Of a DNA stretch of 64,000 nucleotides, positions 43,083 to 51,851 are shown one piece after another. The position numbers were made by a program, and so were the translations under genes. This DNA is from Pseudomonas thivervalensis (GTDB taxonomy: Bacteria; Pseudomonadota; Gammaproteobacteria; Pseudomonadales; Pseudomonadaceae). Location of the stretch: NCBI RefSeq assembly GCF_001269655.1, contig NZ_LHVE01000007.1, positions 558,001 through 622,000 of the forward strand, read 5' to 3'. Under the pieces are notes generated by a model. That model was not told where the DNA came from. It made no database searches and saw nothing but the letters and a program-made list of their open reading frames with translations. The stretch's first letter is position 1. The number at the start of each line of letters is the position of its first letter.

Positions 43083-45479
43083 ATGAAGACAACCATCGAA
43101 TTGCCTCTCCTGCCATTGCGCGATGTCGTGGTGTATCCGCACATGGTTATCCCGCTGTTCGTGGGGCGCGAGAAGTCCATCGAAGCCCTTGAGGCTGCGA
43201 TGACGGGTGACAAGCAGATTCTGCTGCTGGCTCAGAGAAATCCAGCCGACGATGATCCCGGCGAAGACGCACTTTATCGCGTAGGTACGATTGCAACGGT
43301 TCTGCAGTTGCTCAAGTTGCCCGACGGCACCGTCAAGGTCCTGGTCGAAGGCGAGCAGCGCGGTACTGTCGAGCGTTTCAGCGAAGTGGACGGCCATTGC
43401 CGGGCCGAGGTGTCGCTGATCGAAGAAGTCGACGCGCCCGAGCGTGAATCAGAGGTATTTGTCCGCAGCCTGCTGTCGCAGTTCGAACAGTACGTGCAAT
43501 TGGGCAAGAAGGTGCCTGCGGAGGTCCTGTCGTCGCTTAACAGCATCGACGAGCCTGGGCGGCTGGTCGATACGATGGCGGCCCACATGGCCCTCAAGAT
43601 CGAGCAGAAGCAGGAAATTCTCGAGATCATTGATCTGTCGGCTCGTGTCGAGCACGTGCTGGCATTGCTCGACGGCGAAATCGATCTGTTGCAAGTCGAG
43701 AAACGCATTCGCGGTCGCGTCAAGAAACAAATGGAGCGCAGCCAGCGTGAGTACTACCTGAATGAGCAGATGAAGGCCATTCAGAAAGAGCTGGGCGATG
43801 GCGACGAAGGCCACAACGAAATCGAAGAGCTGAAAAAACGCATCGATGCCGCCGGCTTGCCCAAGGACGCACTGGCCAAGGCCCAGGCCGAGCTGAACAA
43901 GCTCAAGCAGATGTCGCCGATGTCTGCCGAAGCCACCGTTGTGCGTTCCTACATCGACTGGCTGGTCCAGGTGCCGTGGAAAGCCCAGAGCAAGGTACGC
44001 CTGGACCTGGCGCGTGCCGAAGATATCCTCGACGCTGACCATTACGGCTTGGAAGAGGTCAAGGAGCGCATCCTTGAGTACCTCGCCGTACAGAAGCGCG
44101 TTAAAAAGATTCGCGGTCCGGTCTTGTGTCTGGTCGGTCCTCCCGGGGTCGGTAAAACCTCCCTTGCGGAGTCGATTGCCCACGCGACCAACCGTAAATT
44201 CGTACGCATGGCCTTGGGTGGCGTGCGTGACGAGGCGGAAATTCGTGGTCATCGCCGCACTTACATCGGTTCGATGCCAGGAAGATTGATTCAAAAGATG
44301 ACAAAGGTCGGCGTGCGCAATCCGCTGTTCCTTTTGGACGAAATCGACAAGATGGGCAGCGATATGCGCGGCGATCCCGCCTCGGCATTGCTCGAAGTGC
44401 TCGATCCTGAGCAGAATCACAATTTCAACGATCACTACCTGGAAGTCGACTACGACCTCTCGGATGTGATGTTCCTCTGCACCTCCAACTCCATGAACAT
44501 TCCGCCGGCGTTGCTGGACCGGATGGAGGTGATTCGTCTGCCGGGCTACACCGAGGACGAGAAGATCAACATCGCGGTGAAGTACCTTTCGCCCAAGCAG
44601 ATCCAGGCCAACGGCCTGAAAAAAGGCGAGTTGGAATTCGACGAGGAAGCGATTCGCGACATCATCCGCTATTACACCCGCGAAGCCGGTGTGCGTGGCC
44701 TGGAGCGGCAGATTGCCAAGGTCTGCCGCAAGGCGGTCAAGGAACATGCGCTGGAAAAACGCTTCGCGGTCAAGGTCACTTCGGACTTGCTCGAGCATTT
44801 CCTGGGCGTGCGCAAGTTCCGCTATGGCCTGGCCGAGCAGCAGGACCAGATCGGTCAGGTGACTGGCCTGGCGTGGACACAGGTGGGTGGTGAGTTGCTG
44901 ACCATCGAAGCGGCCGTGGTACCGGGCAAGGGACAACTGATCAAGACCGGCTCCCTGGGCGACGTGATGGTCGAATCGATCACCGCTGCGCTGACGGTGG
45001 TTCGTAGCCGTGCCCGGAGCCTGGGCATTCCTCTGGACTTCCATGAGAAGCGCGACACGCATATCCACATGCCTGAAGGGGCTACGCCCAAGGATGGTCC
45101 AAGCGCCGGTGTAGGCATGTGCACGGCGCTGGTTTCGGCATTGACCGGCATCCCGGTGCGCGCCGACGTCGCCATGACAGGTGAAATCACGCTGCGTGGC
45201 CAAGTCTTGGCGATCGGCGGTCTGAAGGAAAAACTGCTGGCGGCACACCGTGGCGGGATCAAGATCGTGATCATTCCAGAAGAGAATGTTCGCGATCTGA
45301 AGGAAATTCCTGACAACATCAAGCAGGATCTTCAGATCAAACCTGTTAAATGGATTGACGAGGTCCTGCAAATTGCGCTGCAATACGCGCCGGAGCCCTT
45401 GCCGGATGTGGCTCCGGAGATTGTCGCAAAGGAAGAAAAGCGAGAGTCTGACTCTAAGGAAAGAATTAGCACGCATTAA
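43083..45479 (+). CDS. lon: ATP-dependent protease Lon
   Basis: A 798-residue protease of usual length. The N-terminal substrate domain begins LPLLPLRDVVVYPHMVIPLF; the AAA+ module has Walker A GPPGVGKTS and Walker B FLLDEIDKMG; the protease domain has the catalytic serine in PKDGPSAGVGM and a later lysine in GGLKEKLLAAHRGGI. It degrades misfolded and short-lived proteins in the cytoplasm. A sigma-32 promoter stands directly upstream. hupB follows with its own promoter. Confidence 0.97.
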   Translation: MKTTIELPLLPLRDVVVYPHMVIPLFVGREKSIEALEAAMTGDKQILLLAQRNPADDDPGEDALYRVGTIATVLQLLKLPDGTVKVLVEGEQRGTVERFSEVDGHCRAEVSLIEEVDAPERESEVFVRSLLSQFEQYVQLGKKVPAEVLSSLNSIDEPGRLVDTMAAHMALKIEQKQEILEIIDLSARVEHVLALLDGEIDLLQVEKRIRGRVKKQMERSQREYYLNEQMKAIQKELGDGDEGHNEIEELKKRIDAAGLPKDALAKAQAELNKLKQMSPMSAEATVVRSYIDWLVQVPWKAQSKVRLDLARAEDILDADHYGLEEVKERILEYLAVQKRVKKIRGPVLCLVGPPGVGKTSLAESIAHATNRKFVRMALGGVRDEAEIRGHRRTYIGSMPGRLIQKMTKVGVRNPLFLLDEIDKMGSDMRGDPASALLEVLDPEQNHNFNDHYLEVDYDLSDVMFLCTSNSMNIPPALLDRMEVIRLPGYTEDEKINIAVKYLSPKQIQANGLKKGELEFDEEAIRDIIRYYTREAGVRGLERQIAKVCRKAVKEHALEKRFAVKVTSDLLEHFLGVRKFRYGLAEQQDQIGQVTGLAWTQVGGELLTIEAAVVPGKGQLIKTGSLGDVMVESITAALTVVRSRARSLGIPLDFHEKRDTHIHMPEGATPKDGPSAGVGMCTALVSALTGIPVRADVAMTGEITLRGQVLAIGGLKEKLLAAHRGGIKIVIIPEENVRDLKEIPDNIKQDLQIKPVKWIDEVLQIALQYAPEPLPDVAPEIVAKEEKRESDSKERISTH

Positions 45480-45504
45480 TACGCATTTGCCTGGGGGGCC
45501 TTCC

Positions 45505-45533
45505 TTGACAGTTTTTTAGAGCCCTTGTTATAA
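45505..45533 (+). promoter_or_regulatory. Near-consensus sigma-70 promoter of hupB
   Basis: TTGACA (perfect -35) and TTATAA are separated by exactly 17 bases. The predicted start near 45540 gives a leader of about 90 bases to the hupB GTG. Confidence 0.85.
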
Positions 45534-45628
45534 AGCGGCTCTTAAGTGTCTGCAGGCCATTCAGCACTCGTTTTTGCTTTCACCAAAAAAACTTAGAATC
45601 ATCTCAAATAGATATAAGGGGACTTAGA

Positions 45629-45901
45629 GTGAACAAGTCGGAACTGATTGATGCTATCGCTGCATCCGCTGATATCCCGAAAGCTGCTGCTGGCCGTGCG
45701 CTGGACGCTGTAATCGAATCCGTCACTGGCGCTCTCAAGGCTGGCGACTCCGTTGTTCTGGTTGGTTTCGGCACCTTCTCCGTCACTGATCGTCCAGCTC
45801 GCACCGGTCGCAACCCGCAGACTGGCCAGGCGCTGGAAATAGCTGCTGCCAAGAAGCCAAGCTTCAAAGCTGGTAAAGCACTGAAAGAAGCCGTTAACTA
45901 A
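45629..45901 (+). CDS. hupB: DNA-binding protein HU-beta
   Basis: A 90-residue histone-like protein that bends DNA and helps compact the nucleoid. The sequence shows the HU pattern: [25 protein letters not shown] helices, [22 protein letters not shown] with the conserved arm RNPQTG, and [15 protein letters not shown]. The start is GTG (45629) with AAGGGG upstream; no ATG in frame would give the normal length. It is highly expressed in relatives, consistent with the near-consensus promoter at 45505. A tRNA-like segment and terminator follow it. Confidence 0.96.
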   Translation: MNKSELIDAIAASADIPKAAAGRALDAVIESVTGALKAGDSVVLVGFGTFSVTDRPARTGRNPQTGQALEIAAAKKPSFKAGKALKEAVN

Positions 45902-45948
45902 GGTTTCGTTGAGTTTATCCGGGTCGGGGTCATGCCTGGCTTGGCAGC

Positions 45949-46023
45949 GGAGCGGTAATACGGCCGGTTGCAACCGGTCTGGCACGCCAGGGCTTGCAGG
46001 TTCGAGCCCGGTCCGCTCCGCCA
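45949..46023 (+). ncRNA. tRNA-like sequence in the hupB 3' region (degenerate tRNA-Asp-like)
   Basis: 75 bases look like a tRNA: perfect seven-base acceptor GGAGCGG / CCGCTCC, discriminator G and encoded CCA, and a T-loop TTCGAGC. It is close to tRNA-Asp, but the anticodon loop reads CTGGCAC (GGC) where Asp has CTGTCAC (GTC). The D-stem has two mismatches (A-A, A-C) and the anticodon and T stems one each, and base 14 is G. A terminator starts nine bases later. It is either a decayed tRNA or a tRNA-like 3' end of the hupB transcript. Confidence 0.6.
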
Positions 46024-46031
46024 GTTACGAG

Positions 46032-46060
46032 AAGGCGCATCCTCGGATGCGCCTTTCTTC
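46032..46060 (+). terminator. Rho-independent terminator after hupB and the tRNA-like element
   Basis: AAGGCGCATCC and GGATGCGCCTT form an almost loop-less perfect stem, followed by TCTTCT. Confidence 0.75.
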
Positions 46061-46125
46061 TATCCGGATTCTACCCACGCTCCACGGTTGCCTAAATTTG
46101 AAGTTCAACCGTTTCTGGGGGACGC

Positions 46126-47997
46126 ATGCTGCAGAATATCAGGGACAATTCACAAGGCTGGATTGCCAAGACCATCATCGGGATCATCGTCGCATTGATG
46201 GCGTTGACCGGTTTCGAAGCCATTTTTCAAGCCACTACCAGCAGCAATGACGCGGCCAAGGTCAACGGCGAGAACATCAGCCAGAACGAGCTGAGCCAGG
46301 CGGTCGACATGCAACGCCGTCAGCTCATGCAACAGCTGGGCAAGGATTTCGACGCCTCCCTGCTGGACGAAAAAATGCTGCGCGATTCGGCGCTCAAGGG
46401 CCTGATCGATCGCAAGTTGCTGTTGCAAGGCGCACACGATGCGAAATTCGCTTTCTCCGAAGCTGCGCTTGATCAAGTGATCCTGCAGACGCCTGAGTTC
46501 CAGGTCGATGGAAAATTCAGCGCCGAGCGTTTCGATCAAGTGATCCGCCAGCTGGGTTACAGCCGTATGCAATTCCGCCAGATGCTGGCTCAGGAAATGC
46601 TGATCGGTCAGTTGCGCGCCGGCTTGGCAGGCAGCGGTTTTGTCACCGACGCCCAAGTGCTGGCCTTCGCTCGCCTGGAAAAGCAGACCCGTGATTTCGC
46701 CACCTTGAACATCAAGGTCGATCCAGCGTCGGTGAAGCTGACCGATGATGAGGTCAAGGCTTACTACGACAAACACGCCAAGGAATTCATGACCCCTGAC
46801 CAGGTGGTCATCGATTACCTCGAGCTGAAGAAAGCCTCTTTCTTTGATCAGGTCAACGTCAAGGATGAAGACCTGCAAGCGGCTTACCAGAAAGAAATCG
46901 CCAACCTGTCGGAGCAACGTCGGGCTGCGCACATCCTGATCGAAGTGAATGACAAGGTGACCGAAGCCCAGGCCAAGGCGAAGATCGAGGAGATCCAGGC
47001 GCGCTTGGCCAAAGGCGAGTCGTTTGAGACCCTGGCGAAGGAGTTTTCCCAGGATCCGGGTTCGGCGAACAACGGTGGCGATCTCGGCTATGCCGGTCCA
47101 GGCGTCTACGATCCGGAGTTCGAAAAGGCCCTGTACGCCTTGAACAAGGACCAGGTCTCGGCACCGGTACGCACCGATTTCGGTCTGCACCTGATCAAGC
47201 TGCTGGGTGTCGAAGCGCCTGAAGTGCCGACCTTTGCCAGCCTCAAGGACAAGCTGACCCGCGAGCTGAAAACCCAGCAGGTGGAGCAGCGTTTCGTGGA
47301 GGCGACCAAGCAACTGGAAGACGCCTCGTTCGAAGCCTCCGACCTGGCGCAGCCGGCCCAGGACCTGAAGTTGACCGTCCACACATCGGCCCCGTTCGGT
47401 CGTGAAGGCGGTGAAGGCATTGCGGCCAATCGTGCCGTGGTCACTGCTGCGTTCAGCCCGGAAGTGCTGGAGGAGGGTGCCAACAGCACCGCCATCGAGC
47501 TGGACCCTGAAACCGTCGTGGTGCTGCGTGCCAAGGAGCACCGCAAACCTGAGCAACTGCCGCTGGAAAAAGTGGCAGGCCCCATCCGCGCTCAGTTGGC
47601 CAAGGAACACGCCAGCGCAGCAGCCAAGACCCGCGCTGACGAGTTGATTGCCAGCCTGCGCGACGGCAAGACCGCACTGGACAAGCCCGTCGACGGTCAA
47701 GGCTGGAAAGCCACCGAGGCGGCAACCCGCAACCAGGAAGGTATCGATCCTGCGGTGCTGCAAGCGCTGTTCCGCATGCCTAAGCCTGAGTCCAAGGACA
47801 AGCCGTCGTTCAGCAGCGTGACCTTGCCTGATGGCAGCCTGGTGCTCGTGCGTCTGAACGGTGTGAACGAAGCGGCGGCACCGACTGACGAAGAGAAGGC
47901 TGAATATCGTCGTTACCTGGCGTCCCGTGTGGGTCAGCAGGACTTTGCGGCGTATCGCAAGCAGTTGGAGAGTCAGGCGGATATCAAGCGTTTCTAA
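46126..47997 (+). CDS. ppiD: Periplasmic folding chaperone PpiD (SurA-N/parvulin type)
   Basis: A 623-residue inner-membrane-anchored chaperone near the Sec translocon that helps newly exported proteins fold. One membrane helix (IAKTIIGIIVALMALTGFEAI) lies at residues 14-34; a SurA-N-like chaperone domain follows; a parvulin domain spans about 265-360 (RAAHILIEV...GDLGYAGPGVYDPEFEKALYAL); a second, diverged parvulin-like part ends the protein. The start ATG at 46126 gives the typical MLQNIRDNSQGWIAK. It closes the proteostasis cluster. Confidence 0.95.
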   Translation: MLQNIRDNSQGWIAKTIIGIIVALMALTGFEAIFQATTSSNDAAKVNGENISQNELSQAVDMQRRQLMQQLGKDFDASLLDEKMLRDSALKGLIDRKLLLQGAHDAKFAFSEAALDQVILQTPEFQVDGKFSAERFDQVIRQLGYSRMQFRQMLAQEMLIGQLRAGLAGSGFVTDAQVLAFARLEKQTRDFATLNIKVDPASVKLTDDEVKAYYDKHAKEFMTPDQVVIDYLELKKASFFDQVNVKDEDLQAAYQKEIANLSEQRRAAHILIEVNDKVTEAQAKAKIEEIQARLAKGESFETLAKEFSQDPGSANNGGDLGYAGPGVYDPEFEKALYALNKDQVSAPVRTDFGLHLIKLLGVEAPEVPTFASLKDKLTRELKTQQVEQRFVEATKQLEDASFEASDLAQPAQDLKLTVHTSAPFGREGGEGIAANRAVVTAAFSPEVLEEGANSTAIELDPETVVVLRAKEHRKPEQLPLEKVAGPIRAQLAKEHASAAAKTRADELIASLRDGKTALDKPVDGQGWKATEAATRNQEGIDPAVLQALFRMPKPESKDKPSFSSVTLPDGSLVLVRLNGVNEAAAPTDEEKAEYRRYLASRVGQQDFAAYRKQLESQADIKRF

Positions 47998-48043
47998 TGG
48001 CTTGATGGTTTTTCAAACCTGGTTGTGATGCTGTTCACTAGAG

Positions 48044-48083
48044 AAAACGGCGCTTCTTCAGAAATGGGAAGCGCCGTTTTTTT
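48044..48083 (+). terminator. Rho-independent terminator of ppiD
   Basis: AAAACGGCGCTTC and GAAGCGCCGTTTT pair perfectly around an eleven-base loop, with a run of seven T. Confidence 0.92.
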
Positions 48084-48103
48084 GGTTTCTTTTTTTCCGG
48101 GAC

Positions 48104-48182
48104 GGGGTGTATATCCGTTTCTTCGGTAATGGCCGCTGGCGGTTCCGCTCTTATAGCTGCTCTTGCAGCGGCTCACTTTAGA
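48104..48182. repeat. Fragment of the inverted-repeat element found at 35401-36223
   Basis: GGTGTATATCCGTTTCTTCG, then GGTTCCGCTCTTA and CAGCGGCTCACTTT match one arm end of the larger element (inverse of about 36150-36222). It stops after about 80 bases, and no second arm is present. The rest of this 354-base gap between ppiD and the next gene holds the ppiD terminator and the promoter region of the lipoprotein gene. Confidence 0.75.
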
Positions 48183-48351
48183 ATCATGTGTGTTACCCAG
48201 AAGCGGGTATTCGTCGATCCACCGGATTAGCGTCTTTTTCCTGCAAACAACCCCCAGTAAACTTGTAACCCCCTTGAAACAAGATTAGCCACGCTGCCAG
48301 GTCGCGTTCTGTTGCACAATACGCCCCGGACCGTTTTTCTCAGGATGTTCA

Positions 48352-49224
48352 ATGTTCAGATCATTACCCATGCGCACCGTCGGGCTTGCATTACTGCTTG
48401 CCGCCGCAGCCGGTTGCTCGTCGAAGAAAACCGCCATATACGAGCACGAAAACTTCGATGATTCGGGCACGTTCTCGCGCACCTATCCGGTGAGTGACGC
48501 GGCGACCTGCGAGGCCGGGCGTCGGGCGTTGCTCAGCCAGGGTTACATCATCACCAGCAGCGATCCGAAGTTGGTCAGCGGCCACAAGAGTTTCCAGCAG
48601 ACCGGCGAAACTCATATGGAGATCAGTTTCAACCTGGTCTGTGCCGAAGACGGCGGCACCGGGCACCGTGCGACGATGTTCGCCAACGCCTTGCAGGACC
48701 GTTATGCCCTGAAGAAAACCAACAACTCCGCCAGCCTGGGTGTGGGTGTGCTGGGTTCGGTGTCGATGCCGATCGGCTCCTCGGATGACTCGATGGTCAA
48801 AGTCGCCAGCGAAACCGTGTCGGCGGCCAAGTTCTATGAGCGGTTCTTTGCCTTGGTGGAGCTGTTCCTGCCTCCCGAAGCGAAGAAAGCCGCTGAGAAT
48901 GCCGACAAGCCGAAAGCCGAGCTGGGAGTACCGGAAACCAAGGCCGAGTCAGCCGCCTTGATGCCTGCTCCAGCCCCTGCGCCCGAGCCGGAACCTGTTG
49001 CGCCTGCGCCCGCAGTCGCTACCCCGGTCGAGGAGGCTGTGCCGGCCCCCGTCGAAACCGCTCCTACGGTGTCGGAGCCTGTGGCACCGCCGAGCGAGCC
49101 CGCGCCGATTGCGCCTGAGTCGTTCGAGTCTGCGCCGACGACGGAAACCGTGACACCGCCACCACCACCGTCCAGCTCGTTGCCGGCTCCGACCGAGCCG
49201 ATCCAGCCGCTTCCGGCGTCTTGA
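48352..49224 (+). CDS. DUF2242 family lipoprotein with Pro/Ala-rich tail
   Basis: A 290-residue protein. The signal peptide ends in a lipobox, AAGC (Cys22), so it is a lipoprotein. Residues 28-185 form the domain that I recognise as DUF2242 (YEHENFDDSGTFSRTYP...CEAGRRALLSQGYIITSSDP...). The last 90 residues are a low-complexity Pro/Ala/Glu/Thr tail that may span the periplasm or cross peptidoglycan. Function is unknown. A small gene follows at 49396. Confidence 0.82.
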   Translation: MFRSLPMRTVGLALLLAAAAGCSSKKTAIYEHENFDDSGTFSRTYPVSDAATCEAGRRALLSQGYIITSSDPKLVSGHKSFQQTGETHMEISFNLVCAEDGGTGHRATMFANALQDRYALKKTNNSASLGVGVLGSVSMPIGSSDDSMVKVASETVSAAKFYERFFALVELFLPPEAKKAAENADKPKAELGVPETKAESAALMPAPAPAPEPEPVAPAPAVATPVEEAVPAPVETAPTVSEPVAPPSEPAPIAPESFESAPTTETVTPPPPPSSSLPAPTEPIQPLPAS

Positions 49225-49395
49225 GGTCCAGGTGGCAGGGTGTTACGCCCTGTCACACCTTCACGCGGTAATTTCCCGACCCTGTGCTACGTTTAATTCA
49301 TGAAGCCTTTGCTTCATGTTTTGTTCATAAAGCAGCTTTATGCTGATGCCAGCGCCATCAGGCATTTGGATTCAATGACAGGGGAAGGACACGCA

Positions 49396-49482
49396 ATGGA
49401 TGATTATCAGGAAGAGCTGCTGGAATACCAGGCCTATGAACTGGACCCGCTGGAACCCGCCGAAGATGCGACGGAGTTGTAA
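49396..49482 (+). CDS. Very small acidic protein (28 residues)
   Basis: A 28-residue reading frame, MDDYQEELLEYQAYELDPLE and eight more, with a clear ribosome site (GGGGAAGGA). It is strongly acidic and probably helical. I recall similar short proteins at this position in other Pseudomonas, which would argue that it is real, but I cannot verify that. A longer in-frame start at 49300 has no ribosome site. Function unknown. Confidence 0.55.
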   Translation: MDDYQEELLEYQAYELDPLEPAEDATEL

Positions 49483-49508
49483 GAACGCTGTAAGCCAGCA
49501 CTTGAAAC

Positions 49509-50546
49509 TCAACGCCCCCGGTGACTACGGCGAAACTCCCCAGGCGTCTGGTCGTTCCAGCGCTTGAAGGCCCGTTGAAAGGCCTCGGCTGAGGCAAATC
49601 CCAACAGGTAGGCGATTTCACCGAACGCCAGTTCGGTATCGCGTATGTAAGTCATGGCCAGGTCGCGGCGGGTGTCGTTGAGGATTGCACGGAACTGCGT
49701 GCCTTCGTCGGCCAGCTTGCGGCGCAGGGTCCAGGTCGGCAGCTTCAGGCGGGCCGCCACTTCTTCAAGGTCGGGCTCGCGACCGCCGCTGAGCAACGGT
49801 CCCAGCAATTGAATGATGCGCTCACGCAGGCTGCGGGTGCGGGTCAATTGTTCCAACTCCCGTTCACACAATTGAATCAGGTGGTGCCAGGTGCTGGGGC
49901 AATGCTGCGGATTGCGCTGGGCGAGGCTGTCCAGGCCCAGGCGCAGTTGATTCTGTTCGGCGCCAAACTGGATCGGGCAGTCACCCAGCGTGCGGTAGGC
50001 CTCCAGGTATGCCGGCTCCTCGAACTCGATTTCGATGCGTTCGGGCCTCAGCGCGATGCCGCTGACGCTGGACAATTGCGCCAGCCAGCCGGCAATGATC
50101 GAGTCCACGACGAAGCGGTTGTAGGCGTTGTACGGGCTGATGGAATAGAACCGTAGCCAGGCGCCGCGGGCATCCTCATGGAAACTCGATTGGCCGCGAT
50201 AGTTGGAACCATACAGCGGTTCGAAGCGGGTCATGCAGCGGGCCGCCTCGCGTACGGTCGGCGCCTGGGCCGCGGTTACGCCCGCCAGCCCGGCCTGGCT
50301 CAAGCGCCCAAGCTGACCCATGCGCAGGCCCAGGGCCGGGTCCTGGGTCTGTTGGATCGCGGCGTAGCCCAGGCGCATGTAGCGTGGGATCGACAGGCGT
50401 GCCCCAGGCTCGGCCAGGCGCGCGGCGTCGAGACCGTACTGTTCCAGCAAAGGCTTGGGGTCTTGCCCATGGCTGGCGACCGCGTCAGCCAGGCTGTGGA
50501 CGAAGCCCACGGACAAGTCCCCCAGGCGCATCGGCTGCGGTTTCAT
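49509..50546 (-). CDS. AraC-family regulator with arabinose-binding-like N-terminal domain
   Basis: A 345-residue regulator of the OruR/ArgR-like group. Residues 20-210 form the domain called Arabinose_bd, and the C-terminal helix-turn-helix pair reads EEVAARLKLPTWTLRRKLADEG and IAYLLGFASAEAFQRAFKRW. The ATG at 50546 lies two bases after the stop of the upstream nitrilase-like gene, so the two form an operon and the regulator may respond to its product. The effector is unknown. Confidence 0.87.
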   Translation of the reverse strand: MKPQPMRLGDLSVGFVHSLADAVASHGQDPKPLLEQYGLDAARLAEPGARLSIPRYMRLGYAAIQQTQDPALGLRMGQLGRLSQAGLAGVTAAQAPTVREAARCMTRFEPLYGSNYRGQSSFHEDARGAWLRFYSISPYNAYNRFVVDSIIAGWLAQLSSVSGIALRPERIEIEFEEPAYLEAYRTLGDCPIQFGAEQNQLRLGLDSLAQRNPQHCPSTWHHLIQLCERELEQLTRTRSLRERIIQLLGPLLSGGREPDLEEVAARLKLPTWTLRRKLADEGTQFRAILNDTRRDLAMTYIRDTELAFGEIAYLLGFASAEAFQRAFKRWNDQTPGEFRRSHRGR

Positions 50547-50548
50547 GT

Positions 50549-51679
50549 TTACAACCACAGGTTCAACAGGCGCGCGCCACGGGCTTCGCCATCGGGAAAG
50601 TGCTGGCCATTGTGGCTGATGAAACTCTGGCCGGCGCTGCCGCTGTCCCAGAACTGGCCACGCAGGAATACGCTGACGCCACCCCGGGCCTGGCTGATGG
50701 GCAGTTGGCTGGTCAGTGTCAGGCGATGCCAGGCTTGGCCCTCGCTCACTTCACCGGGTTTGAGGCTCACTTCGCTTGGCGTGGACAGGCCTTTATAACC
50801 GCTCCAGGGTTTGTCCCAGGCGCCGCGACCGATGACGAAGGCAGGCACCGCGATCAGTTGTGCGCCCTGTTCGTTGAGCTGCCGGTAGTGGAGCGGGTAC
50901 CAACTGTCACTGCCGATTAGCACGCCCAGGCGCCCGGCAGGCGTGTCGATGACGAGGGGGGCGGCCGGGTGGGCGGCGCCCAGCACATCCTGCTGTTCGA
51001 ACACCGGATGTCGTTGGCGTTGTGGCTGGCCGATCGGCCGGCCATCGCTGCCGAACACCAGGCTGCTGTTGTACAACGCGCCGCGACCAATCCTCAACTC
51101 GCCTTCGCTGATGCTGGGCTCGGGTAGCACGATGGAGCCGGCCACCAAGGTGATGCCGAACTCCTTGGCCAGCCCGCCGAACAGCGCTTGATAGTCATGG
51201 GCCATGCGTTCGGCTTTCATGCGCAGGTAGGCATCATCCAGTCGGCTGTCACCTTGAGCGCTGACCAGTGCCTGGATGAACGCCAGCGGATTGCTGACCG
51301 CCAGCCAGTGCATGGCTTCCTTCAGGGTGGTGGCTTGGTACAACTCGTCTTTTTCGCCGCCGACCATCAGCCAGGTGCCAATGTGCTCGGGCAGGACCAC
51401 CACGGTCTTGGCATTGATAAAACCCTGGTCGCGAGCCGCCTGCAGATAGGCCGCCAGTTTGCGATGCAGGCGTTCGGGGCTTTGGTAATCGGTGGGGAAC
51501 AGTTCGGGCTGGATGCCCAGCAGGTTGCCGCGGTTCGCCGGCGTGCCCTGGTCGACTGCCAGGTTGATGCGCAGGTCTGACAGGTAATGACCCGCCGGAC
51601 GATCGGTCGTCCACAATGCGTAGGTGACCAGGGCGGCCATCAGGGCCAGTGAAAACAGCAGGTACAAAAATTTGCGCAT
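50549..51679 (-). CDS. Membrane-anchored nitrilase-fold protein lacking the catalytic Cys
   Basis: A 376-residue protein with one N-terminal membrane helix (FLYLLFSLALMAALVTYALW) and a carbon-nitrogen hydrolase domain. The expected Glu is visible in VVVLPEHIG, but where the family has ICYD the sequence reads LIGSDSWYP, with Gly in the Cys position. The nearby SDSWYP fits the usual context, so the alignment seems sound. It is probably a pseudoenzyme or uses another chemistry. It precedes an AraC regulator by two bases. The fold is related to apolipoprotein N-acyltransferase domains but the membrane part is too short for Lnt. Confidence 0.7.
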   Translation of the reverse strand: MRKFLYLLFSLALMAALVTYALWTTDRPAGHYLSDLRINLAVDQGTPANRGNLLGIQPELFPTDYQSPERLHRKLAAYLQAARDQGFINAKTVVVLPEHIGTWLMVGGEKDELYQATTLKEAMHWLAVSNPLAFIQALVSAQGDSRLDDAYLRMKAERMAHDYQALFGGLAKEFGITLVAGSIVLPEPSISEGELRIGRGALYNSSLVFGSDGRPIGQPQRQRHPVFEQQDVLGAAHPAAPLVIDTPAGRLGVLIGSDSWYPLHYRQLNEQGAQLIAVPAFVIGRGAWDKPWSGYKGLSTPSEVSLKPGEVSEGQAWHRLTLTSQLPISQARGGVSVFLRGQFWDSGSAGQSFISHNGQHFPDGEARGARLLNLWL

Positions 51680-51851
51680 GGGGAACAGTCAGCGGCCGTG
51701 TACAGGTTCGTGATTTTTCATCAAGAGTCACGGGGCAGGGTACGGTAAAACAAGGGATTAGCGAAGGGCGTACGTTGATTTGTACGCACGGCAAGCGTAC
51801 GCAAAGGCGTCCATGGAACCCGTCGACGCCCTTGGCGTTGGGCAGGGCGGG

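Noticed and set aside
43449..45476. Long open frame on the minus strand across lon
   Set aside because: Antisense to Lon, whose motifs are all intact; high GC at third positions makes such mirror frames common here.
45949..46023. Functional tRNA-Asp or tRNA-Ala gene
   Set aside because: Mismatches in three stems and G at position 14 make a normal tRNA unlikely, so it is listed as tRNA-like instead.
46150..47763. Long minus-strand open frame across ppiD
   Set aside because: Antisense shadow of ppiD with no recognisable domain.
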